Shown here piece by piece: positions 6,625-13,375 of a DNA stretch of 15,278 nt (position 1 is the first letter of the stretch; every line of letters starts with the position of its first letter). The stretch lies in assembly GCA_900762125.1 (NCBI GenBank), contig CAAFFL010000144.1, positions 1-15,278 on the forward strand. Reading direction: 5' to 3'. The DNA is from an uncultured Prevotella sp. (GTDB lineage Bacteria > Bacteroidota > Bacteroidia > Bacteroidales > Bacteroidaceae). The notes below the pieces were generated by a model. That model was not told where the DNA came from and searched no databases. It saw only the letters and a program-made list of their open reading frames with translations. Made by a program: the position numbers and the translations under genes.

Positions 6625-8937
6625 CATTGGGTCCACGTCAAAATAGACTTGCAGTGCACTATACGCCTTCTGCGCCAACAACGATTCCTCCACCTGCCGC
6701 AGCGCCTCGCGCGTCTGCCGTAGGTTGATGCCCAACTCCAGTTTGATAACTATCTTGCGGATGCTCATGAGCTTCACGCGCGCCACGGCGGGTTTGTCGG
6801 GACCGAGCACGCGGTCGCCGAAAAGCTGGCGCAGACGGGCACCCATCTCCTGAGAGGCTGCCTCGACGATACCATCTTGCCGATGCTTGAGATAGATATA
6901 AATAAGGTGGTAGAACGGCGGATAGTGGAACAGCTCGCGCTCAGCCAGCAGATCTTCGTAAAAGCCCTGATAGTCGTTGTGCACCACTTGTTGCACCACG
7001 GGCAACTCGGGACTACGGGTCTGGAGGATGACCAACCCACGTTTGCCCTTCCGGCCGGCACGCCCACTCACCTGACTCATCATCATGAACGCATGCTCGT
7101 AGGCACGGAAGTCGGGATAGTTGAGCATCGAGTCGGCATCGAGGATGCCTACCACTGCCACGCGGTCGAAGTCAAGACCCTTCGAGATCATCTGCGTGCC
7201 GATGAGCAGGTTGGTTTTGCCATGGGCGAAGTCGCCGATAAGGTGCTCGTAGGCATTGCGCGTGCGGGTGGTGTCGAGGTCCATGCGCGCCACGCGGGCC
7301 TCGGGGAAGATCTCACGGATCTGGTCCTCAATCTTCTCTGTGCCATAGCCGCGCCCGCTGAGGTTTGGATTTCCACAGTTGGGACACGCCGTCGGCACGG
7401 TATAGGTGAAGCCACAATAGTGGCACGTGAGCATGTTCAGGCGCTTATGGTAGGTGAGCGACACGTCGCAGTTCTTGCACTTCGGCACCCAACCGCACAC
7501 CTTGCACTCCACCATCGGCGCAAAGCCACGGCGGTTCTGGAAGAGGATGACTTGTTTCCGCGCGCTGAGGGCCTCGCGGATGGCGGCAAGCAGTGTGGGT
7601 GAGAACGGACCGTTCATCATCTTCCTGCGGCGCAAGTCTTTGATGTCCACTACGCGGATCTCGGGCAGCTCGATGCCCTGATAGCGGGTAGCGAGGCGCA
7701 CCAGTCCGTACTTCCCCGTCTGTGCATTGTAGTAGCTTTCCATCGACGGCGTAGCGGTACCGAGGAGGGTCTTTGCCCCGGTCATCTGTGCCAACACAAT
7801 AGCCGCCGAACGGGCATGATAGCGGGGAGCAGGGTCTTGTTGCTTGAAGCTCGTCTCATGTTCCTCGTCGACGATGACCAGCCCCAGCTTTTGGAAGGGG
7901 AGGAACACCGCGCTGCGGGCGCCAAGGATGACGTCGTAGGGATGGCCGGAGAGTTGCTTCTTCCAGATTTCCACGCGCTCGGCATCGCTATACTTGGAGT
8001 GGTAGATGCCCAGTCGGTCACCAAAGACACGTTGCAGGCGTTCCATGATCTGCACCGTCAGCGCAATTTCCGGCAGGAGGTAGAGCACCTGCTTGCCTTC
8101 GTCGAGGGTCTTCTGAATGAGATGGATGTAGAGTTCGGTCTTGCCACTTGATGTCACGCCGTGGAGCAGCACAACGTTGTGCTTCATCCACTGCATCAAC
8201 ACCTGGTTGTAGGCATCGCCTTGTGCCGCGCTCAATTGCTTGATGTTCTCTGGATGAGGATCCCCACCATGGTTCAGGCGGCCCACCTCTTTCTCATAAA
8301 CTTCAAGAAAGCCGTGGTCCGTGAGTTGCTTCACCATGGCCGACGTGCAGTGGCTGACGTTCATCAGCTCCTCGCGGGTCACCTCGCGCAGTTCAGAGGT
8401 GTTCGCTGTCAGACCGTCCGGCTTATCAAGCCGGACACCGCCCGCCTCGAACGCCTCGTCCCAATGGCTCAGCTGCAGGAACGTCATGAGGACCTCCTGC
8501 CGCCGCGGCGCCTTCTGCAGGATGTTCAGCGCCACATGCAGCGCCGCCTCCGTGCGGTACTTCGCTCCCAGACGAACATAAGTTTCCGTCTTCGCGCGGA
8601 AGCCCGTCTCGGCCTTCAGCCCCGAGGGCAGCGCGGCCTTCATCACCTCGCCAAGGGGAGACATGTAATAGCTTGCGATCCACTGCCACAGCCGCAGCTG
8701 TTCCGGCAAGAGGATCGGCGTGTTGTCGAGCAGTGACAGCACCGTCTTGATCTGGTCGTCGCGAAGGTCGGGCTTCTCCTGATGCACGCGGACGACCATC
8801 GCCGCATACGTCTTGTTCTTGCCAAACGGCACGAGCACGCGCATGCCCACACCGCACCGCTGCGCCATCTCAGCTGGGAGGGCGTAGGTGAACGTACCCT
8901 CGAGGGGCACAGGAAGGATGACGTCGACGTAATGCAT
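6622..8937 (-). CDS. priA: Primosomal protein N' (replication restart helicase PriA)
   Basis: 3'-5' DNA helicase that recognises stalled forks and reloads the replisome. Seen in order: N-terminal DNA-binding domain beginning YVDVILPVPLEGTFTY; a winged-helix region; helicase core with Walker A GVTSSGKT at 260-267 and DEEH at 357-360; eight zinc-binding cysteines at 478, 481, 487, 490, 505, 508, 518 and 521; motif VI QVSGRAGRKG; C-terminal domain. Length 771 is normal for the Bacteroidota form. I chose the ATG at 8937, not the one at 8961: the latter sits directly behind a -7 box (8963-8970), too close to be transcribed, and MHYVDV aligns with typical PriA starts. Odd point: residues 168-180 (VRLDKPDGLTANT) are encoded by a hairpin repeat that recurs at 9759-9797. 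Convergent with the FadL-like gene. Confidence 0.96.
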   Translation of the reverse strand: MHYVDVILPVPLEGTFTYALPAEMAQRCGVGMRVLVPFGKNKTYAAMVVRVHQEKPDLRDDQIKTVLSLLDNTPILLPEQLRLWQWIASYYMSPLGEVMKAALPSGLKAETGFRAKTETYVRLGAKYRTEAALHVALNILQKAPRRQEVLMTFLQLSHWDEAFEAGGVRLDKPDGLTANTSELREVTREELMNVSHCTSAMVKQLTDHGFLEVYEKEVGRLNHGGDPHPENIKQLSAAQGDAYNQVLMQWMKHNVVLLHGVTSSGKTELYIHLIQKTLDEGKQVLYLLPEIALTVQIMERLQRVFGDRLGIYHSKYSDAERVEIWKKQLSGHPYDVILGARSAVFLPFQKLGLVIVDEEHETSFKQQDPAPRYHARSAAIVLAQMTGAKTLLGTATPSMESYYNAQTGKYGLVRLATRYQGIELPEIRVVDIKDLRRRKMMNGPFSPTLLAAIREALSARKQVILFQNRRGFAPMVECKVCGWVPKCKNCDVSLTYHKRLNMLTCHYCGFTYTVPTACPNCGNPNLSGRGYGTEKIEDQIREIFPEARVARMDLDTTRTRNAYEHLIGDFAHGKTNLLIGTQMISKGLDFDRVAVVGILDADSMLNYPDFRAYEHAFMMMSQVSGRAGRKGKRGLVILQTRSPELPVVQQVVHNDYQGFYEDLLAERELFHYPPFYHLIYIYLKHRQDGIVEAASQEMGARLRQLFGDRVLGPDKPAVARVKLMSIRKIVIKLELGINLRQTREALRQVEESLLAQKAYSALQVYFDVDPM
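8400..8436 (-). repeat. Hairpin repeat, copy A, inside the priA coding sequence
   Basis: Plus strand: an 18-base block TGTTCGCTGTCAGACCGT (8400-8417) running into a perfect 9-bp hairpin with arms GTCCGGCTT (8416-8424) and AAGCCGGAC (8428-8436) and loop ATC. The same 18 bases and a similar hairpin occur at 9759-9797. In priA it is read in frame as VRLDKPDGLTANT, in or next to the winged-helix domain. Confidence 0.85.
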
Positions 8938-8962
8938 GGCTTGCTGAATTATTGGTCTCATG

Positions 8963-8970
8963 CAAAGGTA
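8963..8970 (-). promoter_or_regulatory. Putative priA -7 promoter box
   Basis: Minus strand TACCTTTG, an exact TAnnTTTG match, only one base from the upstream ATG at 8961 and 25 bases before the ATG at 8937. It supports the shorter protein, with a leader of about 20 bases. It begins five bases past the T-run of the preceding terminator, so the priA promoter and the end of the upstream operon are packed together. No TTG is seen at -33. Confidence 0.5.
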
Positions 8971-8975
8971 AACAA

Positions 8976-9011
8976 AAAAAGGCAGATACCCCCGTGGGCA
9001 CCTGCCTTTTT
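8976..9011 (-). terminator. Intrinsic terminator ending the porPKLMN-OMP transcription unit
   Basis: Inverted arms at 8976-8991 and 8996-9011 pair at 14 of 16 positions around a 4-base loop. Read on the minus strand, the stem ends in seven consecutive T, the classic shape of a factor-independent terminator. It lies 18 bases after the stop of the small outer-membrane protein gene. Confidence 0.85.
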
Positions 9012-9029
9012 ATATTTAATAATGATTAA

Positions 9030-9704
9030 TCAGAAATAGTAGGCCAGACCGATCTGCCAGGAGTTGGACTTGGCGTTGACATTCTTTGCGCTAGTCGTAA
9101 TGGCATCGCCCACGCCGCTAATCTCACCTGATTTGCCGCAAGCGATGTTGTAATTGGCATTGATCTGCAAATGGGTGAGCAGCATAGCGCCGATGCCGAC
9201 GTTCATGCTGAAATTGCTGTCTTTCCATTTCCAGTCGACATTAGCCACACTGAGTTTCTCGTCACCACCAACGTTGAAACCAAACTGTGGGCCAGCATAA
9301 ACAAAGATGCCTGCCGTCTCGCCAAGGCCAAAGCCATAGCGAAGATTGATGGGTACCGCAATCTGCTTCTGAGTAATCGTTTCCTCAGAAGGCGAAAGAA
9401 TGTCACTACCCTCATTGCCATACAGACCTCCGGTGCCTAACGTCATCGAACTGGAATTCACCTTCGCGGAGCGCTGGTCATAGAGCGCAGAGGCATCAAC
9501 GCCAAGGCCTAAAATGGGCAGGGTAAACTTGATGGTTGGACCGATATAGAAGCCTGCACGATTAGATGCGTCCAGCACATCCCGGTTCCACTTCATGTTG
9601 GTGACATTGACGCCACCCTTCAGTCCAAACTTCACTTGCGCCTGCGATGGCATGGCCACCATCAGCGCCACGGCGACAAGCGCCATAGATACAATCTTCT
9701 TCAT
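9030..9704 (-). CDS. Small outer-membrane beta-barrel protein (porin-like, OMP_b-brl_2 type)
   Basis: A 224-residue protein with a clear signal peptide (MKKIVSMALVAVALMVAMPSQA, cleavage before QVKFG) and a mature part of alternating strands (FGLKGGVNVTNM, FYIGPTIKFTLP, GIFVYAGPQFGFNVGG) ending in YYF, the aromatic C-terminus typical of barrels inserted by BAM. A purine-rich AGGAGAGA stands just before the ATG. It follows porN by 101 bases in the same direction and ends at the terminator at 8976-9011, so it may share the T9SS transcript. The family includes PorT-like proteins, but I see nothing that makes this PorT. A role in T9SS is suggested by position only. Confidence 0.8.
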   Translation of the reverse strand: MKKIVSMALVAVALMVAMPSQAQVKFGLKGGVNVTNMKWNRDVLDASNRAGFYIGPTIKFTLPILGLGVDASALYDQRSAKVNSSSMTLGTGGLYGNEGSDILSPSEETITQKQIAVPINLRYGFGLGETAGIFVYAGPQFGFNVGGDEKLSVANVDWKWKDSNFSMNVGIGAMLLTHLQINANYNIACGKSGEISGVGDAITTSAKNVNAKSNSWQIGLAYYF

Positions 9705-9758
9705 TCTCTCCTGTATTTGTTTATCTTTCCTGTTGTTACTTTCTGCCGTGGCTAATGT

Positions 9759-9797
9759 TGTTCGCTGTCAGACCGTTTGGCCTTATCAAGCCCAAAC
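9759..9797 (-). repeat. Hairpin repeat, copy B, just after porN
   Basis: The 18 bases TGTTCGCTGTCAGACCGT (9759-9776) are identical to copy A in priA. The adjoining hairpin has arms GTTTGGCCTT (9775-9784) and AAGCCCAAAC (9788-9797) with loop ATC and one mismatched pair. Compared with copy A, GTCCGG/CCGGAC has become GTTTGG/CCAAAC: both sides changed together, so pairing is kept. It starts eight bases after the porN stop and may shape the transcript end there. Confidence 0.85.
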
Positions 9798-9805
9798 AAA
9801 AAGGC

Positions 9806-10855
9806 CTAGTGCCGCTCCCTTCTCACGCTCACCCGTGCCGACGACCCTCTACTCACGGAGGTCCCGCCGGAGCGCCGTGCCCGCACGGTCTTAGTCGTGC
9901 TGCGGCGGGTACGTGCCTTCGTGGCCTTGAGAGTTTTCTTGTCGAGTTTCGCGATGCTATCGAGAGAGTCCTTCTTCGCCGGGTCGCCCCAGATGTGGCT
10001 CTCGAAGTCGGCAATCTCCTTCTCGATGCGCTGCTGCTCCTGCGAGAGCTTTGCCGTGTCTCCCTCAGCCACCTGCGCCAGCGTCTTGCCAAGCATATTC
10101 GTGGTCTTGTAAATCTTCCCGCTATAGGCATTCGTCGTGAAGTAGTCGTCAATGCTCATTGTGGCAGCATTGTTGAGGTTGCTCGTCATGATGGTCTGCT
10201 TGGCGAGGAACGGTGCGAGGTCATCATACTTCACCCAGAACAGCGGGTACTTCGTCGTACCATCGCCAAAGTCGTCCTCACGGTACATCACGGGGCACAA
10301 TGCCTGCACCTTGCGATGGAAGGTCGCCGTGGCCTGGTCGTAGTAGGCACTCTCCTTGATGAAGTAGCCCTTCACCTCTGCTGACGGGATGTCACTGTCG
10401 TCGATGTGCACGCCGCGGTCCGTGCGCTCATAGAAGATGTGGTAGTCGTCGAGAAACTTCAGCGGCTTCACGCGCAATGACTCGTCGAAGCGCTCCGACC
10501 CGGTGTTGACGTCGTAGCTATAGGCTGCGATGCCGCCGTGGTTTGGGCCCGCCATCATCAGTTTGAAGATGTAGGTGAAGAGGTTCATCTGTCCGCCTTG
10601 GGGCTCCGTGGGGAAGTAAAGCCCCGCATTGGCATCGTCGTTGAGGTCGAGTTCACGATAGACATCACGGCGCCACACCACGTCCTCGTCCATCACGGCT
10701 GTGGTGGGGAAGGAGATCTGTGCCCGCACCGTCATGTTGTTGGCGTTGCTCTTCTGTGCGGCCTGCTGTTCCTGCTGCCGGCGTGCCTGCGGCTGCGCCT
10801 GCATGGTGGCACATCCAACAAAAGCGGCTATCATCAAAAAGACTATCTTTTTCAT
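9806..10855 (-). CDS. gldN: T9SS ring protein PorN/GldN
   Basis: Periplasmic component of the type IX secretion system that pairs with the lipoprotein PorK/GldK to form the ring under the outer membrane and contacts the PorM motor. Seen: a signal peptide with probable cleavage MQA-QPQ, the family-like region VVWRRDVYRELDLNDDANAGLYFP near residues 60-85, YSYDVNTGSERFDE, and KYPLFWVKYDDLAPFL. Length 349 fits. The last 40 or so residues form a very basic Arg/Ser/Thr tail of low complexity. An AAGG sits directly before the ATG. It is fifth in the porPKLMN order but separated from porM by 100 bases holding a hairpin, unlike the tight joints elsewhere in the operon. Confidence 0.93.
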   Translation of the reverse strand: MKKIVFLMIAAFVGCATMQAQPQARRQQEQQAAQKSNANNMTVRAQISFPTTAVMDEDVVWRRDVYRELDLNDDANAGLYFPTEPQGGQMNLFTYIFKLMMAGPNHGGIAAYSYDVNTGSERFDESLRVKPLKFLDDYHIFYERTDRGVHIDDSDIPSAEVKGYFIKESAYYDQATATFHRKVQALCPVMYREDDFGDGTTKYPLFWVKYDDLAPFLAKQTIMTSNLNNAATMSIDDYFTTNAYSGKIYKTTNMLGKTLAQVAEGDTAKLSQEQQRIEKEIADFESHIWGDPAKKDSLDSIAKLDKKTLKATKARTRRSTTKTVRARRSGGTSVSRGSSARVSVRRERH

Positions 10856-10888
10856 CCTTAATTATTGTTTATCTGTGTAACTTACTCC

Positions 10889-10919
10889 CCCTCTCCCCAG
10901 CGAAGCTTGGGGGAGAGGG
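10889..10919. repeat. G/C-rich hairpin between porM and porN
   Basis: Perfect 10-bp arms CCCTCTCCCC (10889-10898) and GGGGAGAGGG (10910-10919) around an 11-base loop that itself contains AAGCTT. On the transcribed strand no T-run follows, so it is not a standard terminator; it could weaken read-through into porN or mark an RNA processing site. It fills the only sizeable gap within the porPKLMN block. Confidence 0.75.
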
Positions 10920-10955
10920 AACCGGGGAAAGAGAGGCTTGAAGAGAAGTTGGCTT

Positions 10956-12512
10956 CTATCTCACCTTCACCTCCATCGCTCCTGGCAGGCTCCGCGTGAT
11001 GCCATCCGGTCCTACGGCCTTCACCTCAGTGATATAGAACCGGCGGTTGCGTGACAGGCGGCGGAACTGCTCCCGCATGCGGTCGGTGAACGTGTTGCCG
11101 TTGGACGTCATCTGCACGGCGTTGCCCATGTTATCATAGAACACCGTGGAGAAGCTCACCACACGGAACTGGATGTCGAGGATGCCATCGTCGATGGCGG
11201 CATGCAGCTGCGAAGCGCCCATGAGGCCCGCCTTCGAGAGGTTGCCACCTTTGTAGCGGTCGGTGCCCAGGGCGATGTAGGGCGTCGGATCGGGCAGCTT
11301 GCGCACCTTGAAGGTGAACGGCGGGAACGACCGGGTCGTCTTGCCGTCGCGTGCGGTGATATGGAACGTCACGTCATGGCCCACGGCCGACGGTGTGGCG
11401 ACATATCGTCCGGGGCCTGTCTGCAGCAGACTGCCACCGCTCATCGACAGTGACACGCCGTTCTGCGGCACGCCCGGCACGCTGACGCTCATCGGGTTCT
11501 GATAGCCGGCATAGAGCACGTTCATCAGGTCGGCAGCGATGGTGGCGCCGCCGGGGATAGGGATGACGGAGTACTTCTGCTGGAACTCACGGCGGAGGAC
11601 GTCACCCTTGGCGTTGTGCATGAGGATATAGCCCGAGAACTGATGCTCGCCTACCCCACCCGCGGTGAAGGAGTACTGTCCGTTCCGCGTGTTCACCCGT
11701 GAGCCGTTGACGTATATCTCCGGCTGCTGTGTAGTGTCGACAGCGGCCATGACGATATTCGCCATGAAGCGCTCACCGGGGTAGAGCGTGGTCTTCTCGG
11801 GTACAACGAAGGCAGAGAGCTTGTTCACGCGGATGTCCTTCATGTCGATGTTCGACACCAATGTGTGGAGCACCTCGCCCTCAGCATAGCGTACATCGTT
11901 CTGGAGCTTTGAGAGCAGCGTCACCGCGGCAGCGACGGGCATGTCCTCAAACATATACTCCTCCCAGTTCTTACCCAGCGTGTTCGGACGCTTCGGCACA
12001 GCCGTGGAGAGGTTGCTGGCGATGATGCGGCGCTGTCCAGCGTCGGTGATCATCGTGAGGATGCGCTCACGGTAGCGGTTGATAGCGTTGAAGAGCTTGT
12101 GTCCCTTGCCGCTGATGGGTGAGAGCATCACCTCTGTGGCAGCATCGAGATCGTCGACATGATCGATGTTGCGCACGTCGCCGTCCTTGCCGTCAGCCTT
12201 GCGGACGATGGCGACCTTAAGCTCCTGCGCAAAGTCGTAGAGCGAGTCGCTCATCTGCTTCACCTGTGTAGCTTTCTCAAACCATTGGCGCACCTTCTCG
12301 GGGTTGCTCGCCATCTGGTCCTTGAAGTTGCCGTATATTGCCTCGTTCTCCTCCGACGCGTTGCCGGTGGTGCGGTTCAGGCCCTCTTCCACGATGGAGA
12401 AGCCATGGAGCACCTCCGTTGAGATGTTCAGCGCGAGCATCGCCATGAGGACGATGTACATCAGGTTGATCATCTTCTGGCGAGGAGTAACAGGTCTTTT
12501 TCTGATTGCCAT
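10956..12512 (-). CDS. gldM: T9SS motor protein PorM/GldM
   Basis: Inner-membrane protein whose single N-terminal helix inserts into the PorL/GldL bundle and whose long periplasmic part reaches the PorK-PorN ring, passing on the work of the proton-driven motor. Seen: a basic N-terminus, a membrane helix at about residues 14-31 (INLMYIVLMAMLALNIS, followed by the conserved TEVLHGF), an alpha-helical first domain, then beta-rich domains, e.g. the VPEKTTLYPGERFMANIVM and FTFKVRKLPDPTPYI regions. Length 518 is typical. It begins six bases after the porL stop, consistent with co-transcription and coupled translation. Confidence 0.95.
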   Translation of the reverse strand: MAIRKRPVTPRQKMINLMYIVLMAMLALNISTEVLHGFSIVEEGLNRTTGNASEENEAIYGNFKDQMASNPEKVRQWFEKATQVKQMSDSLYDFAQELKVAIVRKADGKDGDVRNIDHVDDLDAATEVMLSPISGKGHKLFNAINRYRERILTMITDAGQRRIIASNLSTAVPKRPNTLGKNWEEYMFEDMPVAAAVTLLSKLQNDVRYAEGEVLHTLVSNIDMKDIRVNKLSAFVVPEKTTLYPGERFMANIVMAAVDTTQQPEIYVNGSRVNTRNGQYSFTAGGVGEHQFSGYILMHNAKGDVLRREFQQKYSVIPIPGGATIAADLMNVLYAGYQNPMSVSVPGVPQNGVSLSMSGGSLLQTGPGRYVATPSAVGHDVTFHITARDGKTTRSFPPFTFKVRKLPDPTPYIALGTDRYKGGNLSKAGLMGASQLHAAIDDGILDIQFRVVSFSTVFYDNMGNAVQMTSNGNTFTDRMREQFRRLSRNRRFYITEVKAVGPDGITRSLPGAMEVKVR

Positions 12513-12518
12513 GTATCT

Positions 12519-13373
12519 TTAGCCTTTATTTACCACCTGCATGTTGACGGTCATCGCCTCAATCATGCGGGCATAGATCTGGTTGAGCTGCTCGATCTGC
12601 TGCGCCATCTTGCGCGTCTGTTCATTGATCTGGTCGATGGTGCCAATCTGCTGGCTGGCACCCTTGAGCTGCACTTCGTAGACTTTGCTGATGCCGGTGA
12701 GCGTACGGTTGAGGTTCTCCATCTCCTCGCTGTCGCGCGTGAGACGGGCGCTCTGTTCGTTGACCTTCTTCAGCGTCTCGACGAGTTCCTTCAGCTCATC
12801 GACATAGTTGCCTTGTGCCTCATTGAGCTTTGCGGCATCCTCGGCCGACATCTGCGGCACGAAGGTGGGCTGAGGAGTGGTAGACTGAGAAGTGGCAGGC
12901 TGTGCAGCAGCAGGTTGTGTCGGGGAAGACTGTGCACCAGCCGACGCACTACCGCCAACGAATACGATGGAGGGGCCTCCCTTTCCATCGTTCTTAGCCG
13001 TGCTTCCTACAGGGACAGCGCTTTCAAGAACAGCATCATGCCCTTTCACGGCAGCTGTTTTCTCGTCTTTGGAGTAGGTCACCACACCCGTAGCTAGATA
13101 CTCTTCCGTCATGTGCGTAGGAATCTCACGTCCTTCGGCAGTCTTGTCGAACGGACGATCGAATGCGGAGATGAAGAACACAAACACCTCCGTGCCCATA
13201 CCAATGAACAGCATGAGGTTGGCACCAGGCAGGTGCGTCAGCTTGAACAGTGCACCGAGGATGACGATGGAGGCACCCCAACTGTAGGCGTAGTTGAGGA
13301 ATGTCTGGCCGTCGACGGTATCCATCCACTTCTGCAGACGGTATACCAAGTTATATTTGCTATGACTGGACAT
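12519..13373 (-). CDS. gldL: T9SS motor protein PorL/GldL
   Basis: Inner-membrane proton-channel subunit of the T9SS motor. Seen: two membrane helices at about residues 28-46 and 52-70; Lys44 (FKLTH) and Glu62 (GTEVFVFF) stand where the family has its conserved charged membrane residues, and Glu62 is the likely proton-carrying acid. Behind the helices come SAFDRPFD, an Ala/Ser/Pro/Gln/Thr-rich linker at about 140-170, and a long cytoplasmic coiled coil (LKKVNEQSARLTRD onward) to the end. 284 residues is within the family's range. It starts two bases after the porK stop. Confidence 0.95.
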   Translation of the reverse strand: MSSHSKYNLVYRLQKWMDTVDGQTFLNYAYSWGASIVILGALFKLTHLPGANLMLFIGMGTEVFVFFISAFDRPFDKTAEGREIPTHMTEEYLATGVVTYSKDEKTAAVKGHDAVLESAVPVGSTAKNDGKGGPSIVFVGGSASAGAQSSPTQPAAAQPATSQSTTPQPTFVPQMSAEDAAKLNEAQGNYVDELKELVETLKKVNEQSARLTRDSEEMENLNRTLTGISKVYEVQLKGASQQIGTIDQINEQTRKMAQQIEQLNQIYARMIEAMTVNMQVVNKG

Positions 13374-13375
13374 GA

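Noticed and set aside
8161..8736. A 191-codon plus-strand frame opposite priA
   Set aside because: Antisense shadow within the priA coding sequence; the frame at 6877-7602 is rejected for the same reason.
9755..10384. A 209-codon plus-strand frame opposite porN that begins in repeat copy B
   Set aside because: Antisense to porN. Its first codons translate the repeat (LFAVRPFGLIKPKQKG), which explains its apparent novelty.
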